Below, piece by piece: positions 21,468-31,639 of a DNA stretch of 64,000 nucleotides. Source of the stretch: Valencia hispanica (Eukaryota; Chordata; Actinopteri; Cyprinodontiformes; Valenciidae); contig OY747711.1 in NCBI GenBank assembly GCA_963556495.2, forward strand, positions 35,254,914-35,318,913. The letters run 5' to 3'. The translations under genes and the position numbers were made by a program. Each line of letters opens with the position of its first letter. Within the stretch, counting starts at the first letter, position 1. Below the pieces are notes generated by a model. The model had not been told where the DNA came from. It saw only the letters and a list, made by a program, of their open reading frames with translations, and searched no databases.

Positions 21468-22121
21468 ATGTCGGAACCCGCCTGGCCTGTTGTTCTCCCA
21501 AAGGAGGATCAGCAGGCCATCCTCCGGACCTCTGTCCAGCCAGAGGACGCCATCCGGGCTGTCCGCCCAACCGCTTTCCAGCAAGGGGACGCCATCCGGG
21601 CCGTCTGCCCGACCGCTTTCCAGCAAGGGGACGCCATCCGGGCCGTCCGTCCGACCGCTTTCCAGCCAGAGGACGCCATCCGGGCCGTCCGCTCAATCTC
21701 CATCCTGGAAGAGGACGCCATCCGGGCCGTCCGCCCGATTTCCGTCCAGCCAGAGGACGCCATCCGGGCCGTCCGCCCGATTTCCGTCCAGCCAGAGGAC
21801 GCCATCCGAGCCATCCGCCCAATTTCCGTCCAGCCAGAGGAAGCCGTCCGACCGACCTCCGTCCTGAAAGGGGACGCCATCCGGGCCGTCCGCCCGACCG
21901 CCGTCCAGCCAGGGGACGCCACCGGGGCCGTCTGCCTGACCTCCAGGTCCTCAGGGGCCACCCACCTGGTCGTCTGCCAGACTTCCAGGGGTGTACCCAG
22001 AAAGACTCGGGGCCCTCCTTCCGTGGATCCCCTCCACCCACCCTGGGAAGGGTGCTTCTTTTTTTTTTCTTCCTTTTTCTTTCTTGCTCCTGTCTCCACG
22101 GCGTCTGGAATTCGCCTTTAA
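21468..22121 (+). CDS. Repeat-coding frame inside the LTR element, function unknown
   Basis: ATG at 21468 opens a frame of 217 codons starting MSEPAWPVVLPKEDQQAI, only about 10 bases past the LTR homology, where gag would begin in a full element. Residues about 24 to 165 are roughly ten units of 14 residues, typified by QPEDAIRAVRPISV, the eighth shortened by three residues. The tail becomes degenerate, with a Phe run from a T-rich tract, and ends near the polypurine tract. The repeat unit length is a multiple of three, so other frames on both strands are also open, which weakens the coding case. No known domain. It might be a degenerate gag start expanded as a minisatellite, or non-coding. 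Confidence 0.35.
   Translation: MSEPAWPVVLPKEDQQAILRTSVQPEDAIRAVRPTAFQQGDAIRAVCPTAFQQGDAIRAVRPTAFQPEDAIRAVRSISILEEDAIRAVRPISVQPEDAIRAVRPISVQPEDAIRAIRPISVQPEEAVRPTSVLKGDAIRAVRPTAVQPGDATGAVCLTSRSSGATHLVVCQTSRGVPRKTRGPPSVDPLHPPWEGCFFFFSSFFFLAPVSTASGIRL
21537..21950 (+). repeat. 42-bp tandem repeat (minisatellite), about ten units
   Basis: Each unit contains GACGCCATCCGGGCCGTCCG with a variable flank, and neighbouring units are nearly identical in the middle of the array while the edges are more divergent. One unit (about 21830-21865) lacks nine bases, keeping the frame. The repeat is GC-rich and CpG-rich in contrast to the surrounding DNA. Confidence 0.93.
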
Positions 22122-22132
22122 AGGGGGGGGGG
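22120..22132 (+). promoter_or_regulatory. Polypurine tract of the LTR element
   Basis: AAAGGGGGGGGGG immediately precedes the 3' LTR, separated by TCC. This is where plus-strand priming occurs in LTR retroelements and it supports the orientation. Confidence 0.8.
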
Positions 22133-22135
22133 TCC

Positions 22136-22447
22136 TGTCACGCTGCCCTATTCACTCCTCCTCATTGTCCTCACCTGCGTCTCCCAAATCATTCACACCT
22201 GATGCTACTCACCTCCTGCCTTTAAAACCCATCACTTCTCTCCACTCAGGGCCGGATCATTAGCGTTGTTGTGTCCCATGGTGTGCCGTCTTCCTGCCTC
22301 TCCGTTCCTGCCCGATGTCCAGTGTCTCCGTTCCTGCCGTCTTCACCACCACCACCATCATCATCACATCCTACACCATTTAATAAACATCCTGCACCTT
22401 CCTTCAGCGTCTGCATTTGGGTCCATACTCCACACACACCCCTGACA
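22136..22447 (+). repeat. 3' LTR, complete, 312 bp
   Basis: It starts TGTCACG and ends CCTGACA. It contains the TTTAAA TATA-like box (about 22221), the AATAAA signal (22382-22387) and a U5-like end with GCATTTGGGTCC (22413-22424). It is longer than the 5' copy because that copy lost the end. Confidence 0.9.
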
Positions 22448-22977
22448 CTAACTCACTTTTTGGTCAACATCTAACACAATTCTGCGAAGATAACAAGCTA
22501 ATTCTGTCCACTAAGGAGCTATTGCCAGCCGATAGCTAGACACATGTGAGTGAAGCCTGGCATACTACATCATGGTTGGACCATTGTATATCTACAACTG
22601 ATACACATGAATGTATAGAGGAGGTTGAGATCTTATATGATCTGACCACAGCTGATCACATCCCTGTCTCTATGTCTATAAATGTCAGGGGTCTACCTGA
22701 GCTTGTATGTAATGACAGCCATAAACAAAATGAGATGCTGGACTGGGCAAGGCTCACAGAAGATGACCTGCAATATTACAAATTACTGAATGATGTGCAT
22801 TTGAGAAATATTGAGTTACCCATTGATGTAATTATGTGTGTGAATATCAACTGTAAAAATGCAAGTCACAATAATGACCTATGTGCAATGTATGATAAAA
22901 TTGTGAACTGTCTAGTTGATGGAAGTGAACCTTTGAGGAGAAAGGTGGTGAAACAACATATTGTGAAACCAGGGTGA

Positions 22978-24242
22978 AATGACTATGTCCATGATGTTCA
23001 TATGGAGGCTAAAGATGGATTTAGAAGATGGGTTTTAGCAGGCAAACCTAGGTATGGCCTAGTCTGTGTGGACAAGATACGGACTAATGCTAGATTCAAA
23101 TATGCTGTGCGTTTTTATAAAAAGAAATGAGCAGGCCATGAGGGCAAACTCCATGGCAAAAAAGTTACAAACTAACAATGTTTATGAGTTCTGGAAGGAA
23201 GTGAAGGTAGTAAACAACAGCAAAATGCCACTGCCTTCTAGTATTGATGGCATTTCTGAACCTGATAACATTGTAGAGCTATGGAGGAGACACTATGAAA
23301 ACATTTTTAACTGTGTGAAGAGTGATGTGTTTAACATTGGTGAAATAGCCCACAGTGATGGAGTGGTCATTTGGCCAAATGAAGTATGTTGTGCTATTGA
23401 GAAACTTAAAATGAATAAAACCTGTGGTCAGGATAGAATAACAGCAGAACATCTGAAAAACGCTAGCCAATTTATTTCAGTGTTACTTGCTTTATGTTTT
23501 TCTGGGTTATTGAAGCATGGCATATTTCCTGAATCCATGTTATCTGTCTTGTTGGTTCCTGTAGTTAAAAATAAAACTGGTAAGTTAACTAGTATAAATA
23601 ACTATAGACCTATTGCACTTGCAAGTATACTCTCCAAGGTTCTAGAAAGGATTCTTATGGACAGGCTTGCAGGATACATAACATCAACTGATAGTCAGTT
23701 TGGTTTTAGGGAACGGCCATGGTACTGATCTTTGTATTTATGCACTTAAAGAAATTATTCATAGGTACAGATCACGCAATAGCACAGTGTTCATGTGTTT
23801 CCTGGATGCATCAAATGCTTTTGACTGCATCAATCATGGGAAACTATTTCGTAAACTACAGGAGCGTGGTGTCCCCTTTTTTCTAATTAGAATACTGCAG
23901 TTCTGGTACTCTCACCAAACTATGCAAGTTAGGTGGGGGATGAGTATGTCCTCACCCTTCTATGTCATTTCAGTATTGCAAAAATGAAAAAAAGTGGCTT
24001 ATAATGATGCTTTGAGAATTGTGGTTAAAATTCCCAGGTGGAGTAGTGCCAGTGAAATATTTGTGACTAACAATGTGCCCACTTTTAAGGCTGATCTGAG
24101 AAATTTTATGTATAGATTTATGTGCAGATTGACTGAGTCTAAGAACATGATTGTTGTGTCTCTAACTGATGTTTCGAAGAGTGACACAAGGTACTCATCT
24201 TGCTTCTGGAAACATTGGACCCGAAGCTTGTATGTGTTTTAA
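22978..24242 (+). pseudogene. LINE reverse transcriptase, catalytic box deleted
   Basis: The RT would copy element RNA at the nicked target. The frame 23066-23728 holds the finger region (NKTCGQDRITAEHL, NNYRPIALASILSKVLERIL, QFGF). One extra base near 23715 shifts to the frame 23700-23987, with motif A as MCFLDASNAFDCIN. It then stops after RWGMSMSSPFYV, just before where the QGG-SPLLF and YADD motifs should be. The next frame (23994-24242) continues with AYNDALRIVVKIPRWSSASE, which belongs to the far C terminus. A stretch with the YADD active site is therefore missing. Frameshifts and deletion make it inactive. Confidence 0.9.
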
Positions 24243-24350
24243 AAATGATGCCTCTTACATCTTTTTAAAATGTCTTAATATATTTATATGTATTGTTCTC
24301 TCTTTATGGACCTCGCTGTGTCTTGAATAAAGTTGATTGATTGATTGAAT
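24243..24350 (+). mobile_element. LINE 3' untranslated end and tail
   Basis: A short AT-rich untranslated region ends with GTCTTGAATAAAGTTGATTG and four TTGA-type units. The tandem tail is typical of CR1/L2-like LINEs rather than poly(A)-tailed L1. Confidence 0.8.
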
Positions 24351-24799
24351 TATTAATGTGCAATGAAATTTAACTCAGTTTGAATCAAGTCTTTGCATTC
24401 TTTTGTGTTGTGTGAATACTTTCATCCCAGCTTTTCACTGCATAAAACCCAGAGACTCCTTTATATCCATGAAGTTGCAATTAAATGGGTTGGGATTTTA
24501 AAGATTTAAATGTTTAACACCAACTGCCATTGTGGTTGAAGAGCAAACAAATTAAATTCATTAAAAAAATCTTATGGTTGTCTCTCCTTTATTCCGTAAA
24601 AACTGTACTGTAAAAGAAACAATACACCACGCACACATACTTCATCAATTCACCCCATCCCCAATTTATTGGCAGATACAGTTTCATTGAAGTACTACAG
24701 TGATAATCATATAAGGGTTGAAATCTCATGTGTCATTCCCTTTACATATTTATTATTTACAAGCTTTTATATTACACCATTTTCCCATTGGTTTTGATT
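24351..24799. other. Unassigned AT-rich sequence
   Basis: No gene or repeat is recognised. Confidence 0.3.
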
Positions 24800-25175
24800 C
24801 CAAACCATGTTTACGCCTGCTGACTTATCAGAAAGGTTTATTGCCATGTATGTGAACAGGTTCACAACATTAAGAAATTGCTGCGGTAATTTGTGCAAAC
24901 ATAAAATAAACACTTCTAAGCACGCATTAAATAAAAATAAAATAAGTTGGGGTAAACAGATAAATTTATACATTATGATCAGTGCAAAATCACACAGGTG
25001 CAAAAACACAAGACAGGGTCATGTCACTGAAACAGAGCAGGTGGTGGAAACAGTCTTAGGGTTATTGTTCATGAGTCCAACAGCAGAAGGAAAGGAACTA
25101 GTCTTATGTGGAGAGGTTCTTGTCCGAATGGACCGGAACCTCCTGCCTAAGGGGAGCAGGTCAAAAAATTATAAA
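24800..25175. repeat. Probable dispersed repeat fragment
   Basis: A 124-codon frame is open on the plus strand. The last third contains CATGAGTCCAACAGCAGAAG, GAATGGACCGGAACCTCCTG and GGGGAGCAGGTCAAA, phrases I associate with a common fish interspersed repeat that carries a pseudo-frame. It could be the inverse of a LINE coding end. I am not able to name the family. Confidence 0.35.
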
Positions 25176-27700
25176 ACATAATTAAACCAAAGAAATCACA
25201 CTGAACAACCTCCTGCGGGCAGATTTTCATTATTGTCACTTATTTTTTATTACAGTAGACATGAATTGATAACAGGGCATATCTTTTAAATAACTGGTTT
25301 TTAAAACAGATATGAAACATCTGAAAAAGCCTGTTAAGTAAATGCCAAAGCTGCAGAAATACAGAATGATGAAGGAGCAAAGTGACTGGCAATCACTACC
25401 AGCAATGGGAATAAAACATCGACTGTTTGCCCTCATTAAATGTAGCAAGTCATAGAACTAGCTATTTTGTTTAATCTCTTAGCTCTTCCTGAGAAAACTG
25501 TGGTTTTAGCAAACTGCTTTACACCAGCGATACAAGGCCAAATGGCTAAGATGTTTTCCTTTTCAAACTGCAAAATTAAACAATTCAAACTTATTGTTTC
25601 ATGAAATTTGACCAGTGGCAGGTGACAATTTGCATCCTATGAACAAGTCAACGCCTTAAAATCAAATCTTAACATATTTACAAGTTCCCACCACAAGCTA
25701 AGATCTCAAATTTCTAATGCATTGTAACACGTCTGAAAAGCCATAGGCAGGCAGATGCAACTTTTATGTATGAGAAAATAAGTTATTTTGCCACTGCTGA
25801 AACTGTAGACAATTTTTTGCACATGTAAAAGCAGGTAATTTTCTACCCATCAGCTGCCAAATGAGTCTAAGCACATTTATTTAAAAGAAAAGTGGGATCT
25901 GCAGCTTGGTCTATAAAGTCAGCACAGCATTAGTTTAATAAAAGGCCTAGAATGGCCTGAAAAGCACAAATAGGCATCTTTTGCCTATATGATTTTTGTA
26001 AAGATGACTCACTGCCAACATATTGCCTTGTAGAATCAGAAAAGACGCATTAAAGAGGCCCAGTTCCTTTAAATCATTTTGAAAAAAAAGAGATTACTTA
26101 ACTTTGAAACATGACTCATAAGCATGCTTTTCTTTTTAAAAGAGGGAAATATGCAAGAAAAAAAGACCATTGCAACTATATAGCCATGTTTTTACAGGTA
26201 CAAATACCAAATTTTGTAATAATGGTATTTTTATAAGGAGAAATAAAATATTACAGCTTAAATGTACCATATAAACTTTGAGACAAAGCTGCAGTTTTTG
26301 AGCAAATCAATGTTTAAATTGTATTTCTCCTAGTTGAGTGTTAACTGTATGGGATCAGTCTGCTGAAGGAAAGTTTGTCCATTTCATGTTCAACAGATTA
26401 CTCATTTAGCCTTTGTGGTGAGCCAAAACCATCTCTTTAAAGTCAGTCTATACAGGGCTGCATTAATACGAGACAGTCAGCAAAAATATGCCAGGGAGGC
26501 TTAAACACATGCAGTGAAGTGTCATAGTTCTTGAAGTTGAAGGTAATAAATAAACCGTAGAGGATTGTTATAGCTCGTGCATGTGTCAATTGATTTTTAA
26601 TAAAATAACATTTTGTTAGATTTGAGAAGTAGCAGGCCGAAGTAAACTAGGCACAAATCAATGAAATACTCTTATTAATGTCAATCCACCTGTTTTTCAA
26701 ACAGCTCATGTAATGACACATTAAAAAAATTCTGATAGAAGTTGTCAACATTCATCACAATAAGGTTAAAGTCACCGAATATAGTGAGCGGTTTTTGAAA
26801 GCCAATGCCTTAATAACACTTTCTCATGTGTTTTGCATTGGTTTTTCAAAACGAAAATGAAACATTAAACACTTGTCTTCAAAAAGTCATTATCCAATCA
26901 GTTTGAATTTGTTGCTGACTTTGTAACTGTGACCGCAAGGGTGGTTTCGAATTATCTTAATGCAATTCAAGTCAGAACTGTCAGACATCTGGTTAGCAAC
27001 ACCAGATGATGTTAAAGCACTTTATTGCTCTGACTTCATTGCTCTTTGTGTTCCCTTTTCATGTGTTTTTCCTAATTTTCAAATCCAGTTTTGACTTCAG
27101 AGTTGATTAAATTTTTTGTACCATCTGACTGAAAAATCTAGCCAAATAGAAATGTTAGGTTTATTCATTTCTAGGCCACTTCTATTTCTAGATTTTCTCC
27201 ATTGCTGTTCTTTTTAAATCAGATTTAAATTTGCAGGTATTTGCTGATTTGAAATAATCTGTGTGCCATTTTGCTACAAGAATCAGACATAACATTATGA
27301 CTTACAGGTGGATCATTTTAGCATAACAACCGTTAGTGTGTGGGATATATTGGGCAGCAATTTAATACTATACCCTCAGAGTCAGTGTTTGAACAAAATT
27401 GCAAGTGTGTTTCACAAGGGCCAAATTATGATGACCATATAAATGGGTGAAAGCATCCCCAAAACTGTAGCTCTTGTGTGGTGTTTACAGTCTGTAATGG
27501 TCATCTTCAAAGGCAGGTGAAGGAAGGAACAAGTATGAACTGGCTACTGGGTCACTAGGAGCCATGGTTCATTGATACAGGAAGAAAGAAAAAGAATGTT
27601 TTAATGGTTTGATCCAATCAATCTGTAGCTCAAATCTAATTAAATTGAATAAAATGAAATTAAAAAGTATCAGTGCAATATAGTTTGTTATACTCCAAGT
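25176..27700. other. Unassigned sequence, no repeats recognised
   Basis: About 2.5 kb with no long frame, no terminal repeats, no microsatellite and no element motif. The stretch may hold non-coding regulatory DNA, but nothing in the sequence proves it. Confidence 0.3.
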
Positions 27701-27927
27701 CAGGGTTGCCCATGTCCAGTCCTTCAGAGCTACTATCCTGCAACTTGTATATGCATCCCTTCAAACACACCTGAAAAAAATTTGCTTGTTACCAGGTGTC
27801 TGCAGAGCTGAATGACTTGCCGAAGAGCAATCAACCTGAAATCAACCATTTGAAACAGGTGTGTTAAAGGGATGTGTCTAAAAGTTGAAGGAAAGTATCT
27901 CTCATAGACTGGATATGGACACCACTA
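27701..27927. mobile_element. Short inverted-repeat MITE, hAT-like
   Basis: The left end CAGGGTTGCCCATGTCCAGT pairs, with mismatches, with the complement of the right end (ATGGACACCACT side). The body includes GAGCTACTATCCTGCAACTT and CCAGGTGTCTGCAGAGCTGA, familiar from an abundant fish MITE. Fragments of related repeats occur at 53273-53420 and 57640-57735. No matching TSD was found. Confidence 0.7.
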
Positions 27928-28708
27928 ATCTTGGTGATCCATCACTAGAGATATTCTAGACATATAGAGATTTCAAAGTTTTCCAGGTCATTAACCCAAA
28001 ATTGAAAAAAAATAATGCCAACACTTTGGAGCATTAATGCAAGCTCCACTGCAGTATATGCCAACTTTTAAACTGAACAATACATTCTGAAGTAGTTTTG
28101 GTTGAAACCATGACAGTCTCTTTATTGCACTTCAGTTCCAAGAGCTATTTTTAGCTCCACCACAATAGTTGATCCTCTCTGGATATTCTTCTCACCGAGG
28201 CAATGACAAAAATTGTATTCAACCAAAGACCATACATCCAAACAGTCTAGAAGCAGAGCCTGGAGGTACAGACGATTCAGTGAATGTTTTACATGTTACA
28301 CAGCTTGTTTAAGCAATCTCATTTCTTCTGCTGCCAGTTTTACTAATTCCACTGATGGGAGCCAACACTAGTTTGATGTGCCAAGTGTTTCAGACTAGCT
28401 GTCTAACTAGAGAACTCTGACTTTAAAAGAAAAATATTCCTTCAAAGAACCATTGCCGTTGGTGGTTGATGCATCATAATCAGAATTTTCTTTGTGGATC
28501 AAGAAATATATATTTTTCCCCTTTCAGTGGATTCCCTGTCAGTGGGTATCTATATTTAAAATCTGTTTGGGATTTGTGAAACTTTTACTTTTACTCAGGG
28601 TTATTATTATACTATATTCGCACAAAGGACAGAATCCTGAGTTACACGCCTCTGGAAAAAAAGAATAAAACATATTCAAAATGTTATTATGTGAATACTC
28701 AATACACA
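27928..28708. other. Unassigned AT-rich sequence
   Basis: Nothing recognised. Confidence 0.3.
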
Positions 28709-29648
28709 TAGGCCCTGATTTACCAAAGGTTTGCGCTTGTTAAAATGTGCGCAAACATCAGCGGGCGCAGAATTATGCAGCAGGTGACTTACTAAGCAGG
28801 CGCAGGGAAGACTGGACCTGTTAAACGCGCAGCAAGATGCGTGCTATCCCCTTAGCACTTTTGCATTTGATGAATATTTAATATGGGCGTTTTTGCCAGA
28901 AGGTGAAAATATTTGGAGGAGAACATGCAAATAAGTAGGCGTTGCTCCGCAGTGTGATTAATCAAACATGAACCTGTTTGCACCGGCTGTTTTTGTGACA
29001 ATTTTTACCACCTCTGAAAGGCATGTTGTAACTTAGCAGCACTAAGATTCAACATAGGTTTATCACTGACAAACAAAAAATATCATTCACACACATTCTA
29101 ACCTAATAGTAATTAACACTCTAATGGCCATAAACCTGACAATTATGTTGATCCCCCCCCCCCCCCCCCTCCTTTTTTTTTTTTACCAAAGACACATCAT
29201 AACTCACTGTGCGCTTAACGCGTCTGCACCTGCTGTCTCTGGAATACAGCTGCTGCATGAAGCAGAGAGTGGCACATGTACACAGCATGCATTAAGTTTA
29301 TTAATGACAAACAAAAAAGAACATTCACAGACATTCTAGCCTAATAGTAATTAACTCTCTGACACCCATACCTTGACAAGTATGTCAGGTTTTTTTCTTT
29401 CCTTTTTTTGCCAAAGACGCATCATGAATCCACTGTGCCTATTCCTCCTCTCTCTGGCTGTGGCGCAGTGCATGGGGCAGAAAGGCTGGCGCACACAGCA
29501 GCAGATACAAAGTCTTCATTTGAATACTGCTCTTTCCACCTGTTATGATTTGCTCACACAATCATCAACACGTCTCTCGTGCAATTATTTTGCAGCGTAC
29601 ACAATTCTGTGCTCTTTATTTGGAATCTTGAAAAAAATCAGGCTCTTA
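28709..29648. mobile_element. Putative Harbinger-like non-autonomous element
   Basis: The left end AGGCCCTGATTTACCAAAGG followed by TTTGCGC resembles the terminal repeats of vertebrate PIF/Harbinger elements. A weak complementary end (AAATCAGGCTCTT) lies near 29635-29648. The interior is rich in GCGCA-type motifs at the left, as in such elements. Both the right end and the TSD are uncertain. Confidence 0.4.
29058..29439 (+). repeat. Diverged 238-bp tandem duplication with a C/T tract
   Basis: The block from GTTTATCACTGACAAACAAA (29058) to CACTGTGCG (29213) recurs from GTTTATTAATGACAAACAAA (29296) to CACTGTGCC (29439). The first copy has a run of about 17 C followed by T12 (29153-29184) where the second has a T-rich tract. 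The copies differ at many positions, so the duplication is old. Confidence 0.85.
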
Positions 29649-30091
29649 ATGTTTAAAGTCAAGAAAAGGTTTGTCAAATCTCAAACTGGGTTTTAAATAT
29701 TCTGCTAGAATAATGTAGTCCAGGTTTGAAGAATCTAAGTATTTTAGTTTTTAACTAACTAAGGCAGATTAAACCTGCTCTATTTAGTAGAAAATTAGGT
29801 GGAATCTCCCTTTAGCCATTTCCTGAGTCGGATGATAATCGGAAGCCAATCGGAAGCCAACTTCAGCTTCATATCACTGAATTTATTTCTGAGAGGTTTC
29901 ACCGTTCTGTTAGACAGCAAATAAATAATTATCACAGACTGCTTTAATGTCATGTGTCTTAAGGAATATTTGGATATTTAGCTATTTAATCTGCTCTGAA
30001 TGTCTGACTTTTTACCATTAAACTGACAGTGGGATGCACGCATGTGCATTACAATCTCAGGAGTTTTAGCCCTGGCTCTTCTGGGACAAAA

Positions 30092-30230
30092 TTATCTCTC
30101 ACACACACATGCGCACACACACACTAGTACCAGCCTCTTATTCACACTAGTATTATCTCACACATACACAAATATTAACCTCTCATTCAAACTAGTATTA
30201 CCCCACACATGTACATACATGAACCCAAAC
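30092..30230 (+). repeat. Imperfect minisatellite with CACA runs
   Basis: About three units of roughly 45 bases, each with a CACACA stretch and ending CTAGTATTA, with interruptions. Confidence 0.6.
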
Positions 30231-30834
30231 GCATGCCTTTATTGTCATGAATGAGAGGGAAACATACATTATGTCCCCTATGGCACCTCATTGCGTTGCA
30301 TGTCCACAAAAGGTTCATTCAGCTTCTTTTAAGGTGCAAAGTGCAATTAAACCATTCCATTCATTCAGTATATTTTAATTCAGCTTAATTTATTAAATCA
30401 CATTCACTTATAAAATGACCATATTCTGCTTAAGCTATCCATAAAAAAGTAAAAAATATTGTAGCAAATATGGTGGCACCACAAGGTCAGCTTTACAAAG
30501 GAGATATGTTCCTCAGAAAGGTTTTTATATTTGCAAAAACCAGCAGTCCAAACTGTCTGCTTGCAACACGCTTTTCAAACAATGTCAGAATTTAACACAT
30601 GTATTAACAACAAATTCAGTACAACAGCTATTATTCAATTTAACACTTGAACAAACATAGCCATATGTTAAACAAAATGTATGCACAGACTGACTGTTCC
30701 ACTAGATTACCTGTAAATCCATGAGTGTACACCTAACTGCATTTTGTACAACTTTCAGATGATTTCATTTATGTCCAAAGCAGCCTGGCTCTTTGAAAAT
30801 GTAATTGTTTCCTAAACCTAATAACTGCTTGTGC
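30231..30834. other. Unassigned AT-rich sequence
   Basis: Nothing recognised. Confidence 0.3.
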
Positions 30835-31420
30835 CATTCTTGGTGGCAGAAACTGCTATAAAGTTTTCGCAAAAACTTGTATCACTCTGGTGGAATTTTG
30901 GCTCATTGTTTGCCTAATTGTGTTAGTTTTCCACCACTTAGAGATTTTCATGTATGAACAGCCAGTTTAAAGTCCAATATGTAAAGTAAATACCACAGCT
31001 TCGTAATCAGATTTGAGTCTGGACTTTGATTAGACCACTCAAAGCCTTGTTTTTGAGCCATTTAGACATTTATTTGCTGGTGTGATTTGAATTATTGTCT
31101 CACTGGTTACCTAAAGTGTGCTTAAAACTTAGGTCACCAACTGCCAGACAATCTTTTTCAGCAATTCCTGATAGAGAGGAGAATTCATCGTTTCAAGCAC
31201 AACAAGTCGTTCAGGTACTAAAGACACAAAATGCTGCCCTGGACCATCACAGTACGACCAGCTTTTTACTGTCAGTATGATCTTTTTCTAAAATGCTGAA
31301 TTAGTTTTAAGCCAGATGTAATGGGATGCACATGTTTCAGCTAAAGCTTTTATCTCATCAGGCCATAGGATAGCGTAGTTACGCCCATTGAGACCTGCAG
31401 GAGTGTAGATGTCCTGAGTT
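30835..31420 (-). pseudogene. Fossil Tc1-like transposase
   Basis: Read on the minus strand from about 31330, the translation contains HYIWLKTNSAF, then IILTVK and MNSPLYQELLKK, interrupted by stops. This corresponds to the central and second-Asp part of a DD34E Tc1 transposase (W-KTN, IPTVK, Y--IL-E blocks are also seen in the copy at 62467-63423). At least three stops and several indels are present. The family differs from the better copies in the window. Confidence 0.7.
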
Positions 31421-31439
31421 CTTTATTGACTAGTCATCC

Positions 31440-31632
31440 AGGAGGTCACAATTACTTTTCCACATAGGACCAAATTAAATTGGATAGCTTTTCCCCCTTA
31501 AATGAAAATATTTGTTTTTACTTGGGTCATTTTTGTCTGATATTCACAAATGTTTCATGATCTGAAATTTTGGGGTGGAAAAATAAAACAGAACACTATG
31601 GAGGGAATATTTGTTTTTGCAACACTGTGTAC
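31440..31632. mobile_element. Tc1-like terminal region
   Basis: The sequence from AATTACTTTTCCACATAGGA through TATTTGTTTTTACTTGGGTC to a TTTTTGCAACACTGTG end is typical of the non-coding end and inverted repeat of a fish Tc1 family. The opposite end was not found, so it is a fragment, possibly the end of the fossil at 30835-31420. Confidence 0.6.
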
Positions 31633-31639
31633 CTTAGAA

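Larger units (their letters stand above)
21190..22447 (+). mobile_element. Non-autonomous LTR retroelement inside the LINE
   Basis: The element begins TGTCACGCTGCC and ends CCCCTGACA. It is flanked by the exact 5-bp duplication CTAAC at 21185-21189 and 22448-22452, and the two halves of the LINE endonuclease join cleanly across it. It has a 5' LTR-like copy, a central 42-bp repeat array, a G-rich polypurine tract and a 3' LTR. It has no gag, protease, RT or integrase. The TGTCA/TGACA ends and the GCATTTGGGTCC block near the 3' end are typical of fish Ty3/gypsy LTRs, so a gypsy element probably supplied the enzymes. The short insert and high LTR identity suggest a fairly recent insertion. Confidence 0.88.
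20689..22977 (+). pseudogene. LINE ORF2 endonuclease region, split by an LTR element
   Basis: The apurinic-type endonuclease nicks target DNA to prime reverse transcription. The 5' half (20689-21189) shows VVSYNSRGL (the Asn motif), VCLQDTFLA, RIPGGVAIFWH, ILNVYTPYE and FVLGDLNADI (the Asp/Asn motif). At VCLQDTF most family members have Glu where this copy has Asp. The 3' half resumes at 22448 after the LTR insertion and includes SWLDHC and LTTADHIPVSMS, which holds the terminal catalytic His. Stops occur in the second half, the last at 22975-22977 (TGA). The linker to the RT follows. Dead copy. Confidence 0.85.
19441..24350 (+). mobile_element. Two-ORF non-LTR retrotransposon (LINE), interrupted and internally deleted
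   Basis: In order the element has ORF1, an APE-type endonuclease, RT motifs, a C-terminal region and a 3' tail ending in AATAAAG and TTGATTGATTGA units (24325-24347). It resembles LINEs of the CR1/L2/Rex group seen in fish and cnidarians; the clade is not certain. A 1,258-bp LTR element interrupts the endonuclease. There are several frameshifts, at least one in-frame stop, and an internal deletion that removes the RT catalytic box. Without the inserted LTR element the LINE is about 3.65 kb. The 5' end is taken at the ORF1 start because no earlier boundary is visible. Confidence 0.88.

Noticed and set aside
21320..22225. 301-codon frame through both LTRs as the main product of the LTR element
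   Set aside because: It starts in one LTR and ends in the other, with a Pro/Arg/Gly repeat due to base composition; the frame with ATG at 21468 is more plausible, though also unproven.
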